A stretch of DNA of 64,000 nucleotides from Hasllibacter halocynthiae (GTDB taxonomy: Bacteria; Pseudomonadota; Alphaproteobacteria; Rhodobacterales; Rhodobacteraceae), in assembly GCF_003003095.1 (NCBI RefSeq), contig NZ_PVTT01000002.1:806001-870000 (forward strand), read 5' to 3'. Shown in pieces: positions 44,948 through 54,733 of this stretch. Every line of letters begins with the position of its first letter. Within the stretch, counting starts at the first letter, position 1. Made by a program: the position numbers and the translations under genes. The notes beneath the pieces are model-generated. The model saw only the letters and a list, made by a program, of their open reading frames with translations. It did not search any database and was not told the DNA's origin.

Positions 44948-45925
44948 ATGCGACACGCCCTCCCCCTGATCCTCGCCGCCGTTCCGGCCGTCGCCGAGGA
45001 CCGGCCCGTCCTCGAGGTCTACACCTACGACAGCTTCATCGCGGAATGGGGGCCTGGCCCCGCGGTGGAGAAGGCGTTCGAGGCGTCCTGCGGCTGCGAC
45101 CTGCGCTTCACCGCCGCGGGCGACGGCGCCGCGCTTCTGGCGCGCCTGCGCCTGGAGGGCGCGCGGACGGACGCGGACGTGGTCCTCGGGCTCGACACCG
45201 CCCTGACGGCGGAGGCGGAGGCTTCGGGCCTCTTCGCGCCGCACGGGATCGACGTGCCGCCCCTCGACCTGCCCGTCGCGTGGGAGGACGACACCTTCCT
45301 GCCCTACGACTGGGGCTGGTTCGCCTTCGTCCACCGCGAAGGGTTCGAGCCGCCGGCATCGTTCGAGGCGCTGGCCGATTCGGACGCCGCGATCCTGATC
45401 CAGGACCCCCGGTCGTCCACCCCGGGGCTGGGGCTGATCCTCTGGGTCGAGGCGGCCCATGGGGTTCGGGCCGGCGCGATCTGGGAGGGGCTCGCCGACA
45501 ACGTCGTCACCGTCACCCGCGGCTGGTCGGAGGCCTACGGCCTCTTCCTCGAGGGCGAGGCGGACATGGTGCTGAGCTACACGACATCGCCCGCCTATCA
45601 TCTCATCGCGGAAGACGACGACGGCTTCCGGGCGGCGCCCTTCGAGGAAGGGCACTACATGCAGGTCGAGGTCGCCGGGATGCTGGCGGGCACCGACCGG
45701 CCCGCGCTGGCGCGCGAGTTCCTCGCCTTCATGCTGACGGACGGGTTCCAGTCCGCCATCCCGACGACGAACTGGATGTACCCGGCCGTGATCCCGGAAG
45801 ATGGTTTGCCGGAAGGGTTCGACACGCTGGTGACGCCTTCGACCTCGCTTCTCCTGCCACCCGGGGAAGCGCGCGACCGCGCGGAGGAAGGGATCGCGAC
45901 ATGGCGGGACGCGCTCTCGCGCTGA
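44948..45925 (+). CDS. thiB: Thiamine ABC transporter, substrate-binding protein
   Basis: Periplasmic thiamine/TPP-binding protein of the iron/thiamine family. The 325-residue protein has a short signal peptide (RHALPLILAAVPAVAED) and the ThiB pattern: VLEVYTYDSFIAEWGPGPAVEKAFE, DADVVLGLDTAL, FLPYDWGWFAFVH, SSTPGLGLILWV and TNWMYPA near the end. The SD AAGGAG is well spaced and lies in the riboswitch expression platform. The end overlaps thiP by 25 bases. Confidence 0.94.
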   Translation: MRHALPLILAAVPAVAEDRPVLEVYTYDSFIAEWGPGPAVEKAFEASCGCDLRFTAAGDGAALLARLRLEGARTDADVVLGLDTALTAEAEASGLFAPHGIDVPPLDLPVAWEDDTFLPYDWGWFAFVHREGFEPPASFEALADSDAAILIQDPRSSTPGLGLILWVEAAHGVRAGAIWEGLADNVVTVTRGWSEAYGLFLEGEADMVLSYTTSPAYHLIAEDDDGFRAAPFEEGHYMQVEVAGMLAGTDRPALAREFLAFMLTDGFQSAIPTTNWMYPAVIPEDGLPEGFDTLVTPSTSLLLPPGEARDRAEEGIATWRDALSR

Positions 45926-47439
45926 TCACGGCCGCGGCGGTCGCGGCCCTAGCGCTGGGGCCGCTCCTCGTCGTCGCGGGATCGGCCGATGCGGGGGCCA
46001 TGCGCCCCGCCGACTGGGCGGCCTTGCGGTTCACGCTGGTGCAGGCGGCGCTGTCGGCGGCGATCTCCTGCCTTCTGGCGGTGCCGGTGGCGCGGGCGCT
46101 GGCGCGGCGGGCCTTTCCGGGGCGGGGGGTGGTCGTGGCGCTGATGACTGCGCCCTTCATCCTGCCGGTGATCGTCGCCGTGCTCGGCCTCGTGGCAGTG
46201 TTCGGGCGAGCGGGGGCGGCGAACGCCGTGCTGGGCTGGGTCGGACTGCCGCCCGTGTCGATCTACGGCCTCTCGGGCGTCGTCACGGCGCACGTCTTCT
46301 TCAACCTTCCCCTCGCCGCGCGGCTGATCCTCGCAGGGTGGGAAGCCGTCCCGGCGGAGCGGCTGCGCCTCGCCGCCTCGCTCGGGGCGGGGCCGTGGGC
46401 GACGTTCCGACTGATCGAGTGGCCGCTCCTGCGAACCGTTCTGCCGGGTGCGCTCGCGGTGGTGTTCGTGATCTGCCTGACCTCCTTCGCGGTCGCCCTG
46501 ACCTTGGGCGGCGGGCCGCGCGCGACCACGGTGGAGCTGGCGATCTACGAGGCGTTCCTCTTCGATTTCGACACCGGCCGCGCAGCGCGGCTGGCGCTGA
46601 TCCAGGCGGCGCTCGGCCTCGGGGCCGTCGGGCTGGGCCTGCTGGTGCCGATGCCCCGCCTAGCGGGCGGGCTGGGCCGGGCGCCGCGCCGCTGGGGCGG
46701 GGGCGGGAAGGCGCTCGACGCCGTCCTGATCGCGCTCGCCGCGCTCTTCGTGGCGGCGCCGGTCGTGGCGGTGGTCCTGCGGGGTGCCGTCCATGTCGCG
46801 GCGCTGCCGCCTTCCGTCTGGGTGGCGGCGGGCAACTCGCTCCTGACGGCGGCGGCCTCCGCGGCGCTGTGCCTCCTCCTCGCGCTGGCGATCGCGATCG
46901 GCGGCGGGCGGCTGGAGGAGGGGGTAGGAACCACCGCGATCGCCATCTCGCCCCTTGTGATCGGCACGGGGCTGTTCCTCGCCGTGATCCCGTTCGTGGA
47001 CCCTGCCGAACTGGCGCTTCCGGTCACGGGAATGGTGAACGCGGTGATGGCGCTGCCCTTCGCGCTGCGCTTCCTCGTGCCCGCCGCGCGACGCATCCGC
47101 GCGACGCAAGGCCGCCTGTCCGCCTCGCTGGGAATGGAGAGGTGGACCCGGCTGCGCATCGTCACCCTGCCGGGGATGCGGCGCGAGATCGGGGCGGCGG
47201 CAGGCATCGCGGCGGCCCTGTCGATGGGGGACCTCGGGGTGATCGCCTTCTTTGCGGACGCCGAGCGTGCGACGCTGCCCCTGCAGATGTACCGCCTGAT
47301 GGGGGCCTACCGGATGGACGAGGCGATGGGCGCCGCGGTGCTGCTGACGGCGCTGGCCTTCGGCGCGTTCCGCCTTTGCGATGGATGGGGCGCGCGGGGC
47401 GCTGGCCGGGCCTGGAGGGTGCGCCGTGCTGCGGCTTGA
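45901..47439 (+). CDS. thiP: Thiamine ABC transporter, permease
   Basis: Inner-membrane permease of the thiamine importer, 512 residues. It is a fused two-domain permease, each half having about six helices and an EAA loop: EAVPAERLRLAASLGAGPW in the first half and RLSASLGMERWTRLRIVTLPGM in the second, which bind ThiQ. The FNLPLAARL and FALRFLVPAARRIR sequences precede these loops. Starts inside the 3' end of thiB (25-base overlap) and overlaps thiQ by 14 bases. Confidence 0.93.
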   Translation: MAGRALALITAAAVAALALGPLLVVAGSADAGAMRPADWAALRFTLVQAALSAAISCLLAVPVARALARRAFPGRGVVVALMTAPFILPVIVAVLGLVAVFGRAGAANAVLGWVGLPPVSIYGLSGVVTAHVFFNLPLAARLILAGWEAVPAERLRLAASLGAGPWATFRLIEWPLLRTVLPGALAVVFVICLTSFAVALTLGGGPRATTVELAIYEAFLFDFDTGRAARLALIQAALGLGAVGLGLLVPMPRLAGGLGRAPRRWGGGGKALDAVLIALAALFVAAPVVAVVLRGAVHVAALPPSVWVAAGNSLLTAAASAALCLLLALAIAIGGGRLEEGVGTTAIAISPLVIGTGLFLAVIPFVDPAELALPVTGMVNAVMALPFALRFLVPAARRIRATQGRLSASLGMERWTRLRIVTLPGMRREIGAAAGIAAALSMGDLGVIAFFADAERATLPLQMYRLMGAYRMDEAMGAAVLLTALAFGAFRLCDGWGARGAGRAWRVRRAAA

Positions 47440-48118
47440 GGGCGTCCGCGTCGAGCGTGAGGGCTGGTTCCTTCGCGCCGATCTAGCGGTGCCGAAGGGC
47501 GCGGCGGTGGCGGTGATGGGGCCGTCCGGGGCGGGGAAATCGACGCTTCTGTCGGTGATCGGGGGATTCGAGGAGCATGCGGGGCACGTCCTCTGGGAGG
47601 AAGCGCCGATCGACGGTCTTCCGCCAGGGCGGCGCCCGGTGGCGACCCTGTTCCAGGACGGGAACCTCTTTCCCCATCTCTCTGCGCGGCGGAACGTGGC
47701 GCTGGGGGTGCGGCCCGACGGGCGGCTCGGCGCGCGGGACCGGGCCCGGGTCGACGCCGCCCTCGAGGATGCGGGGCTCGGACGCTTCGGGGATCGCCTC
47801 CCTGGGGACCTTTCGGGCGGCCAGATGGCGCGGGTGGCGTTGGCGCGGATCGCGGTTCAGGACCGGCCGATCCTCCTCCTCGACGAGGCGTTCTCGGGGC
47901 TCGGACCGGCGCTGAAGGCCGAGATGCTGGACCGGACCGTCCGGCTGGCCGCCGAAGGGGGACGGACCCTCCTGATGGTGACGCACGAGCCGGAGGACGC
48001 ACGGCGCATCTGCCCGGAGACGATCCTCGTGGCGGAGGGAATCGCGCACCGGCCGGTCGGGACGGAGGCGCTGCTGTCCGACCCACCGGAGGCGCTGCGC
48101 GCCTATCTGGGAACGTAG
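47426..48118 (+). CDS. thiQ: Thiamine ABC transporter, ATP-binding protein
   Basis: ATPase of the thiamine importer, 230 residues. Walker A GPSGAGKST, Q-loop FQDGNLFPHL, signature LSGGQMARVALAR, Walker B PILLLDEAFSGLG and the switch His in VTHEPEDARRI. The GTG at 47426 begins the conserved LRLEGVRVEREGWF strand; an upstream ATG at 47381 would add residues unlike the family. Compact, without the C-terminal domain of larger importer ATPases. Confidence 0.93.
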   Translation: MLRLEGVRVEREGWFLRADLAVPKGAAVAVMGPSGAGKSTLLSVIGGFEEHAGHVLWEEAPIDGLPPGRRPVATLFQDGNLFPHLSARRNVALGVRPDGRLGARDRARVDAALEDAGLGRFGDRLPGDLSGGQMARVALARIAVQDRPILLLDEAFSGLGPALKAEMLDRTVRLAAEGGRTLLMVTHEPEDARRICPETILVAEGIAHRPVGTEALLSDPPEALRAYLGT

Positions 48119-48193
48119 GCGGCGGGGCGCGGGCGACCGGAACGGATCCCGCCCCAGGACAATCCGAAGCATCGTCATGGACCGGTACGAAAA

Positions 48194-48213
48194 GGCCCGC
48201 CGGGGGGCGGGCC
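48194..48213. terminator. Bidirectional terminator between thiBPQ and petABC
   Basis: GGCCCGCC (48194-48201), loop GGGG, GGCGGGCC (48206-48213). Read rightward it is followed by TCCTTTG; read leftward by TTTTCG, so it fits a bidirectional intrinsic terminator, best for the petABC side. petC ends at 48235 and thiQ at 48118. Confidence 0.8.
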
Positions 48214-48234
48214 TCCTTTGTCATGCTGCGCGAA

Positions 48235-49038
48235 TCACTCCGCCGGCTCGCCCTTCGCTCGGTGCTTCACCGGTGCCCAGAGGCGCTTGTTGGTGAGGTA
48301 GAGAAGGACGGTGAGCACGGCGAGGAAGATCACACCCGTCAGGCCGGCGCGCTGGCGGGCCATCATCTTCGGCTCAGCCGCCCACATCAGGAAGGCCGCG
48401 ACGTCCAGCGACTGCTGCTCGATGGTGGCCTCGGTGCCGTCCTCGTAGAACACGTCGTCCCCCCAGAGAGGCGGCGACATCGCGATCCAGCCGCCGGGAA
48501 AGGCGGTGTTCTCGTAGAGGATGGCGCCGGCCTCCTCCTTCTCCTCGCCGGTGTAGCCGGTGAGGAGCGAGGCGATGTATTCCGGCCCCCCCATGCCTCG
48601 GAAGAGCTGGTTCAGCCCGAGACCGTAGGGCCCGTGGAAGCCCGCACGGGACTTGGCCATCAGCGAGAGGTCCGGCGCGTTCTCGAGGGCCGAGCCGGGG
48701 AAATGGTCCGTCTCGACCGCGGGCCGGAAGTCGTCGAGGTCCTCGTCGAACACCTCCCAGCCCATGAAGTCGGGATACTCGCGAACCTGCTCCTCCGGCA
48801 GCTCGGGGCCACCGGGGTCGGCGAGCGTGCGGATCGGCACGTACTGCAGGCCATGGCAGTTCGAGCAGATCTCCGAATAGACCTGCAGCCCCCGCTGAAG
48901 CTGCATCTGGTCGAACGTGCCGAAGGGCCCCTCGAAGGAGAAGTCGAAATCGACGACATGCCCCTCGCCGCCCGCGGCGGCGGCGGCGGTGGCCGTGCCC
49001 ATCGCGAAGGCGGCGGCGAGAGCGAGCTTGCGGATCAT
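48235..49038 (-). CDS. petC: Cytochrome c1 of the bc1 complex
   Basis: Membrane-anchored c-type cytochrome that receives electrons from the Rieske protein. The 267-residue precursor has a signal peptide with an alanine run ([20 protein letters not shown]), the haem-attachment motif CSNCH in [10 protein letters not shown], axial Met region [12 protein letters not shown] and a C-terminal anchor helix [20 protein letters not shown] 49038 has GAGG nine bases upstream; ATG 49053 overlapping the petB stop is the alternative. Third gene of petABC. Confidence 0.95.
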   Translation of the reverse strand: MIRKLALAAAFAMGTATAAAAAGGEGHVVDFDFSFEGPFGTFDQMQLQRGLQVYSEICSNCHGLQYVPIRTLADPGGPELPEEQVREYPDFMGWEVFDEDLDDFRPAVETDHFPGSALENAPDLSLMAKSRAGFHGPYGLGLNQLFRGMGGPEYIASLLTGYTGEEKEEAGAILYENTAFPGGWIAMSPPLWGDDVFYEDGTEATIEQQSLDVAAFLMWAAEPKMMARQRAGLTGVIFLAVLTVLLYLTNKRLWAPVKHRAKGEPAE

Positions 49039-49049
49039 CGGTTCGGTCC

Positions 49050-50399
49050 TCATTCGGCGGGCGTCGGAGCCGGGCGCGCGGCGGGCGGCACGTCGGCTTC
49101 GCCGTAGTGGGTGCGGAAGTCGTCCTCGATCGTCGCGGGCACCGGGATCGGCTTCTCGAAGACGCCGAGCAGCGGCAGGATCACCAGGAAGTAGGCGAAC
49201 CAGTAGGTCGCGGCGATGAGGGCGATCGTGTTGTATGGCTCCTCCGCGGGCATGGCGCCGACCCACATCAGGACGAAGAAGTCCACGACGAGTAGCGCGA
49301 AGAACCACTTGAAAACCGGCCGGTACCGGCCCGACCGGACCGACGAGGTGTCCAGCCAGGGCGCCGCCGCCATCGCGGCGATGGCGCCGAACATGGCCAG
49401 CACGCCGAAGAACGCCGCCGTGATGACCCCGCCCGAGATCCACGTGAAGAAGGCGACGATCCAGACATCGGGCGTGAAGGCCCGCAGGATCGCGTAGAAG
49501 GGCAGGAAGTACCATTCGGGCACGATGTGCGCCGGCGTCACCAGGGGGTTGGCCTCGATGTAGTTGTCCGGGTGCCCGAGGTAGTTCGGCATGAAGCCGA
49601 CGATCGCGAAGAACACCAGGAGGATGATCGCCAGCGCGAAGAGGTCCTTGATCACGAAGTAGGGCCAGAAGGGCAGGGTGTCGCGCTCGGCCTCGGCTTT
49701 GGAGGTGCGGCGCACCTCGACCCCGGTGGGGTTGTTGTTGCCGGTCGAGTGGAACGCCCAGATGTGCACGATCACGAGGCCCATCATGATCATGGGCAGC
49801 AGGTAGTGCAGCGAGAAGAAGCGGTTCAGGGTGGCGTTGTCCACGGCCGGACCGCCCAGCAGCCAAGTCTGCAGCCCCTCGCCTACGAACGGGATCGCGC
49901 CGAAGAGGCCGGTGATGACGGTCGCGCCCCAGAAGGACATCTGCCCCCAGGGCAGCACGTAGCCCATGAAGGCCGTCGCCATCATCAGCACGTAGAGCAG
50001 CATGCCGATGATCCAGGTGATCTCGCGCGGGGACTTGTAGGAGCCGTAGTAGAGGTTCCGGAAGATGTGCGCGTAGACCGCCACGAAGAACAGCGAGGCG
50101 CCGTTGGAGTGCAGGTAGCGGATCATGTGGCCCGCGTTCACGTTCCGCATGATGTGCTCGACGGAAGCGAAGGCGAGGTCCGTGTGCGGCGTGTAGTGCA
50201 TCACGAGCACGATGCCCGTGACGATCTGCAGCACCAGCGTGAAGGTCAGCACGATGCCCCAGATCCACATCCAGTTCAGGTTCTTGGGCGTCGGGATGTA
50301 GAGGGTGTCGTGGATGAGCCCGATCAGCGGAAGGCGGGACTCGACCCACTTCTCTCCCTTGGTCTTAGGCTCGTAATGGTCGTGCGGGATACCGGCCAT
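49050..50399 (-). CDS. petB: Cytochrome b of the bc1 complex
   Basis: Di-haem membrane subunit with the Qo and Qi sites, 449 residues. It shows the conserved HSNGASLFF and [18 protein letters not shown] Qo-site segments, haem histidines in the second and fourth helices ([42 protein letters not shown]), and [15 protein letters not shown] with the PEWY motif. The C-terminus is an extended Pro/Ala tail. Follows petA by 12 bases. Confidence 0.98.
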   Translation of the reverse strand: MAGIPHDHYEPKTKGEKWVESRLPLIGLIHDTLYIPTPKNLNWMWIWGIVLTFTLVLQIVTGIVLVMHYTPHTDLAFASVEHIMRNVNAGHMIRYLHSNGASLFFVAVYAHIFRNLYYGSYKSPREITWIIGMLLYVLMMATAFMGYVLPWGQMSFWGATVITGLFGAIPFVGEGLQTWLLGGPAVDNATLNRFFSLHYLLPMIMMGLVIVHIWAFHSTGNNNPTGVEVRRTSKAEAERDTLPFWPYFVIKDLFALAIILLVFFAIVGFMPNYLGHPDNYIEANPLVTPAHIVPEWYFLPFYAILRAFTPDVWIVAFFTWISGGVITAAFFGVLAMFGAIAAMAAAPWLDTSSVRSGRYRPVFKWFFALLVVDFFVLMWVGAMPAEEPYNTIALIAATYWFAYFLVILPLLGVFEKPIPVPATIEDDFRTHYGEADVPPAARPAPTPAE

Positions 50400-50411
50400 G
50401 GCGGGCCCTCC

Positions 50412-50996
50412 TTAACCGAGCAGGATGGTGGTTTCGTCCTCAAACGACGCGACGGGGACGGCGAGGTTGGCTGGCGCGGGTCCGCGGCGGATGCGCCCCG
50501 CCGTGTCGTAGTGCGAGCCGTGGCACGGACAGAACCAGCCGCCGAAGTCGCCCGCCCCGTTGCCCAGGGGCACGCAGCCCAGGTGCGTGCAGACCCCGAT
50601 CATCACGAGCCATTCGCCCGTGTTCTCGCCCGAGAAGTCGGGCAGGGTACGGAACTCGTCCAGCGCGGGCGAGTCCGCGGGAACGTTGGGGTTCTCGGCC
50701 AGGGGGTCGGGCAGGTCGTCCACGTCGACGGCACGCCCGGCCTCGATCTCCTCGGGGGTGCGGCGGCGAATGAAGACGGGCTTGCCAAGGTACTGGACCG
50801 TCAGCTGGGTCCCCGGCTCGATGCCGCCGACGTCCACGCGGATGCTGGACAGCGCCTGCACGTCGGCCGAAGGGTTCATCTGATCGATCAGCGGCCACAC
50901 GGCCGCGCCCGCCACCACCACACCGGCCGCGCCTGTCGCGTAGTAGATGAAGTCGCGGCGGGTCGTTTCCTCTGGGTGATGCTCGGCGTCGGACAA
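50412..50996 (-). CDS. petA: Rieske iron-sulfur subunit of the bc1 complex
   Basis: Carries the 2Fe-2S cluster that moves electrons from ubiquinol to cytochrome c1. The 194-residue protein has a TAT-type N-terminus ([27 protein letters not shown]), the cluster motifs CTHLGC and CPCHGS, and the flexible hinge region between. Start: a TTG at 50996 with GAGGAG eight bases upstream; its product begins [16 protein letters not shown], as in Rhodobacter. First gene of petABC. Confidence 0.96.
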   Translation of the reverse strand: MSDAEHHPEETTRRDFIYYATGAAGVVVAGAAVWPLIDQMNPSADVQALSSIRVDVGGIEPGTQLTVQYLGKPVFIRRRTPEEIEAGRAVDVDDLPDPLAENPNVPADSPALDEFRTLPDFSGENTGEWLVMIGVCTHLGCVPLGNGAGDFGGWFCPCHGSHYDTAGRIRRGPAPANLAVPVASFEDETTILLG

Positions 50997-51305
50997 GGTA
51001 CGCTCCTCGGGTCGTCTCGGCGGGGCCCGCGGGGCGCGGGCAATGTGTTCGGGCGGCCCGCAGGTGCGCGAGCCGATGGGCCAGCGGCTCCATAAAGGCG
51101 GCCTCGCAACGCGTCCAGCGGACAAATCCGCCCGCCCCGCCCCGCCGGGCCGCCATGGCGCATGCCTAGCAGGATCCTCCGGCAGCTACCTAGAGCGGCG
51201 CCCGCGCGGCGACAGCCCCGGTGCGTCACGCCGCCGCTAGCCGATAGCGGCCCATGGCGGCCCCTGCGGGCAACGGCTGGCGGCGCGGCGCCGGCTGGAA
51301 CGTCC
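50997..51305. other. Upstream region of petA and downstream region of mnmD
   Basis: 309 bases without a gene. The half nearest petA should hold the petABC promoter; TTTATG at about 51091-51096 (minus strand) is a possible -10 but lacks a good -35. The SD of petA is at its left end. Near 51234-51250 CCGCTA/TAGCGG form a small hairpin that could end the mnmD transcript. Confidence 0.5.
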
Positions 51306-51965
51306 TCAGGGTCGGCGGGCGACCGTCATGTGCCGCTTGCGGCCGAACCCGCGGCGCCGCTCGACCTCGAGGCCGGCATCGGCCAGCGCCCGGCGGACGC
51401 CGCCGGCGGCCGTATAGGTCGCGAGGCGGCCCTCCGGGGCCGTGCGGGCCGCCACGGCGGCCAGCAGCGGCGCCTCCCAGAGGGTGGGATTCCGGGCGGG
51501 GGCGAAGCCGTCCAGGAACCAGGCGTCCGCCTCGCCCCGCCATCCCGGCACCGTCGCGCGGGCATCGCCGATGACGATCTCGGCCTCGAGGTCCGGAAGG
51601 CGGATCGAGGGCCCCCGCTCCCAGCCGGCGGCGATCTCTCCGGCTTCGCCTGCAATGTCTGGAAAGGCGGCGAGCGCGCGCCGCAGGTCCGCCGGCGGCA
51701 TCGGATGCGCTTCGAAGCCCGTATAGCGCAGGGGCCCTGCGATGCTCGCCTCGCGCCAGGACCGCAGGGCGGCGGCGAGGTTCAGGCCGGTGCCGAAGCC
51801 CAGCTCGGCGATGCGGAACCCCGGGCGGAACCCTTCGGGCAGGCCGCAGCCGCCGAGGAACGTGTGCCGCGTCTCCGCCAGCCCGTCCTCCAGCGAGTAG
51901 TAGGGGTCGTCGTATCGCCCCGCCACCGGCACGCCATCCTTCCATTCCGTCACCGGCGAGGTCAT
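51306..51965 (-). CDS. mnmD: tRNA (5-methylaminomethyl-2-thiouridine) methyltransferase MnmD
   Basis: The SAM-dependent half of MnmC, which methylates nm5-uridine at tRNA position 34 to mnm5. The 219-residue protein has SLEDGLAETRHTFL, the SAM motif IAELGFGTGLN, TGFEAHPMPPADL, the catalytic-region WFLDGFAPARNPTLW and TYTAAGGVRRAL. ATG 51965 follows GGCGGAAGG; a TTG four codons upstream is less likely. Divergent from a FAD oxidoreductase that resembles the other MnmC half. Confidence 0.93.
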   Translation of the reverse strand: MTSPVTEWKDGVPVAGRYDDPYYSLEDGLAETRHTFLGGCGLPEGFRPGFRIAELGFGTGLNLAAALRSWREASIAGPLRYTGFEAHPMPPADLRRALAAFPDIAGEAGEIAAGWERGPSIRLPDLEAEIVIGDARATVPGWRGEADAWFLDGFAPARNPTLWEAPLLAAVAARTAPEGRLATYTAAGGVRRALADAGLEVERRRGFGRKRHMTVARRP

Positions 51966-52027
51966 GGCATGATCCAACGCCTTCCGCCTGGCGTTGAAAA
52001 GGGCTCTTCGACGAAGGGAGGCGCGCG

Positions 52028-53071
52028 ATGGTCGATCTCGTCGTCCGCGGAGCGGGGGTGATCGGGCTGGCCTGCGCCTGGACGGCGCTCCGCCGGGGCG
52101 CGCGCGTGGCGATCACCGAGCCGCGCGGGGTCGCCTCGGGCGCGTCGGGGGGCGTCGTCGGCGCGCTCTCGCCGCACGCGCCCGAACGGTGGACGCCGGC
52201 GAAGGCGCTGCAGCTTCGCGCGCTCGTCGCCGCCCGCGGCTTCTGGCCCGAGGTCGAGGATGCTTCGGGCATCTCTACCGGATATGCCCGCGCCGGACGC
52301 CTCCAGCCACTCGTGGACGAGGCCGCGGTGAGGCGCGCCCGGGACCGGGCCGAAGGCGCATTGCGGCACTGGGGCACGGCCGCCACGTGGGAAGTCGTCT
52401 CCGCGCCGGAAGGCTGGGGCCCGGCCAGCGCCACGGGCCTCGTGTTGCGCGACACGTTGGCGGCGCACCTGCACCCGCGCCGGGCCTGCTCCGCCCTCGC
52501 CGCCGCCATCCGCGCCGCCGGCGGCACGATCGGACCGGAGGCGGCGCCCGCTGGCGCCCCGGTGATCGAGGCGACGGGCTGGGAAGGGCTGCGGGAGCAT
52601 GATCTCGGCGCGGGGCAGAAGGGCCAGGGCGCGCTGCTGGGCTTCGACGCCCGGGGCGAGCCGCAGATCTACACCGGCGGGATTCATGTGATCCCCCATC
52701 TCGACGGGACGACGGGCATCGGCTCGACCTCGGAGGGCGAATGGACCGATGCCGCGCCCGACGCGGCGGTGGATGCCGTGATCGCCCGTGCCCGCGTCGC
52801 CGTCCCGGCCCTCGCGGACGCCCCGGTGATCGAGCGCTGGGGCGCGATCCGCCCCCGCGCCCGCACGCGCGAGCCGGTGATCGGCCGGCTTCCCTCGGGC
52901 GCGGTGATCGCTAACGGCGGCTTCAAGATCGGCTTCGGCATCGCGCCGGAGGTGGCGCGGCTGGCGGTGGACCTGGCCCTCGAGGGGCGCGACGACGTGC
53001 CCGATGGGATGCGCCCCGGGCCCGCCGCCCCCTTGCCGCCCGACCCGCACCGGGGGAGTGTCCGGCCATGA
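52028..53071 (+). CDS. FAD-dependent oxidoreductase, probable MnmC1-type (DAO fold)
   Basis: A 347-residue flavoprotein of the D-amino-acid oxidase fold. The FAD motif is VVRGAGVIGLACAWTAL; the segment SGASGGVVGALSPHAPERW is very like the GASG-type stretch in the FAD half of MnmC (residues binding the substrate uridine), and NGGFKIGFGIAPEVARL closes the FAD site. MnmC1 oxidises cmnm5-uridine to nm5-uridine. That it serves tRNA is inferred from the divergent neighbour mnmD. GGGAGG precedes the ATG. Its TGA overlaps the next start. Confidence 0.75.
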   Translation: MVDLVVRGAGVIGLACAWTALRRGARVAITEPRGVASGASGGVVGALSPHAPERWTPAKALQLRALVAARGFWPEVEDASGISTGYARAGRLQPLVDEAAVRRARDRAEGALRHWGTAATWEVVSAPEGWGPASATGLVLRDTLAAHLHPRRACSALAAAIRAAGGTIGPEAAPAGAPVIEATGWEGLREHDLGAGQKGQGALLGFDARGEPQIYTGGIHVIPHLDGTTGIGSTSEGEWTDAAPDAAVDAVIARARVAVPALADAPVIERWGAIRPRARTREPVIGRLPSGAVIANGGFKIGFGIAPEVARLAVDLALEGRDDVPDGMRPGPAAPLPPDPHRGSVRP

Positions 53072-54699
53072 GGCACGGCGGACGGATCCTGATCGACTTC
53101 CTCCGGGCACGGGACGTGTCCCGCGTCTTCCACGTTCCGGGAGAGAGCTTCCTCGCCGCGCTCGACGCCCTGCACGACGCGGGGATCGACCTCGTCACCG
53201 CGCGGCAGGAAGGCGGCGCCGCGATGATGGCCGAGGCCCACGCCAAGCTCACGGGCGAGCCCGGGGTCGCCTTCGTCACGCGCGGGCCCGGCGCGGCGAA
53301 CGCCGCCGCCGGGGTCCACGTCGCGATGCAGGACGGCACGCCCATGCTCCTCTTCGTAGGCGACGTGGCGCGGGCGCAGGCCGGACGGCGCGCTTTTCAG
53401 GAGGTGGACTTCGCCGCGATGTGGGGCGCCTTGGCCAAGCACGTGGAGACCTGCCGCGAGACCGCGCGCCTGCCCGAGGTCGCCGCCCGCGCCTGGAACG
53501 CCGCCACCTCCGGGCGCCCCGGTCCCGCCGTGGTGACGCTGCCCGAGGACATGCTGGCGGCGGAGGCCGACGCGCCGGACCTGGCGCCCGCGCGGGCCAT
53601 CCCCCCCGCCGCCGGGACGATGCCGGATGCCGTCGACGCCTTCGCCGCCCGCGCCGAGCGTCCCCTCGTCATCGTCGGCGGCGGGGGCATGACCGAGGAG
53701 GCGTCCGAGGCGCTGGGCCTCTGGGCGGCGCATCGCGACCTTCCCGTGGCGGCGGCGTTCCGGCGGCAGGACCACCTGGACAACCGCCACCCCTGCTATG
53801 CGGGCGACCTGGGAACGGGGATGAACCCTGCCCTCGCCCGGCGGCTGCGGGGGGCGGACGCCTTGATCCTCCTCGGGGCCGAGCTCGGCGAGATCGAGAC
53901 TTCGGGCTACGCCCTGGTCCGCCCGGAGGCGCCGCCCCGCATCGCCCAGGTCCACCCCGGCCCGTCCGAGCGGGGGCGCCTCTGGCCTGCGGACCCGTTC
54001 TGCGCGATCCACCCCTCCTGCCTGCTTCCGCACATGCCCAAGGGCGGCGGCCCCGGCCCCCGCGCCGCCGCCGCCCATGCCGAATGGAAGGAATGGCGCG
54101 AGGGCGGCGCCTCGCCCGGGGCGCTGCGTCTGGAGAACGCGATCCGCCATCTCTCGGACGCCCTACCGGAGGACGCGATCGTGACCAACGGCGCGGGCAA
54201 CTACGCCGCCTGGCTGCACCGGCATTTCGTCTGGAAGCGGCCCGGCACGCAGGGCGCGCCGGCCTCGGGCTCGATGGGCTACGGCCTGCCCGCCGCCATC
54301 GCCGCAGCCCTCATCCATCCGGCGCGCGAGGTCGTGGCGCTGGCCGGGGACGGCTGCTTCCAGATGACCTCTCAGGAATTGGCGACGGCCGCGCAGCACG
54401 GGGCGGGCCTCGTGCTGATAGTGGTGGACAACGGCCGCTACGGCACCATCCGCATGCACCAGGAGATGCGCTATCCCGCGCGCCGCGCGGGCACGGACCT
54501 CCGCAACCCGGACTTCGTCGCCCTGGCCCGCGCCCATGGCGGGGAAGGCTGGCGCGTGGAGGCGGACGGCGCCTTCCCGGAGGCGCTGGAGGGCGCGCGC
54601 GCCACAGCGCGGGCCGGACGGGTCGGGTTGATCCACCTGATCCAGGACCCCGAAGCGCTGACCACCTCGCGCACCCTCTCGGAGGTCCGGGGCGGTTAA
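53068..54699 (+). CDS. Thiamine diphosphate-dependent enzyme (acetolactate synthase large-subunit-like)
   Basis: A 543-residue ThDP enzyme of the acetohydroxyacid synthase/oxalyl-CoA-type superfamily. The catalytic Glu is in ARQEGGAAMMAEA, the central domain has VIVGGGGMTEEA and the ThDP motif is LAGDGCFQMTSQELATAAQHGAGLVLIVVDN (split in the protein as GDG and later N). No ilvN-like small subunit is nearby, so biosynthetic AHAS is less likely than a catabolic or other decarboxylase role. Starts in an ATGA overlap with the flavoprotein gene. Confidence 0.88.
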   Translation: MRHGGRILIDFLRARDVSRVFHVPGESFLAALDALHDAGIDLVTARQEGGAAMMAEAHAKLTGEPGVAFVTRGPGAANAAAGVHVAMQDGTPMLLFVGDVARAQAGRRAFQEVDFAAMWGALAKHVETCRETARLPEVAARAWNAATSGRPGPAVVTLPEDMLAAEADAPDLAPARAIPPAAGTMPDAVDAFAARAERPLVIVGGGGMTEEASEALGLWAAHRDLPVAAAFRRQDHLDNRHPCYAGDLGTGMNPALARRLRGADALILLGAELGEIETSGYALVRPEAPPRIAQVHPGPSERGRLWPADPFCAIHPSCLLPHMPKGGGPGPRAAAAHAEWKEWREGGASPGALRLENAIRHLSDALPEDAIVTNGAGNYAAWLHRHFVWKRPGTQGAPASGSMGYGLPAAIAAALIHPAREVVALAGDGCFQMTSQELATAAQHGAGLVLIVVDNGRYGTIRMHQEMRYPARRAGTDLRNPDFVALARAHGGEGWRVEADGAFPEALEGARATARAGRVGLIHLIQDPEALTTSRTLSEVRGG

Positions 54700-54733
54700 C
54701 CCTTTCTCAACGACTCGGAGGCAAGGTCAGGGG

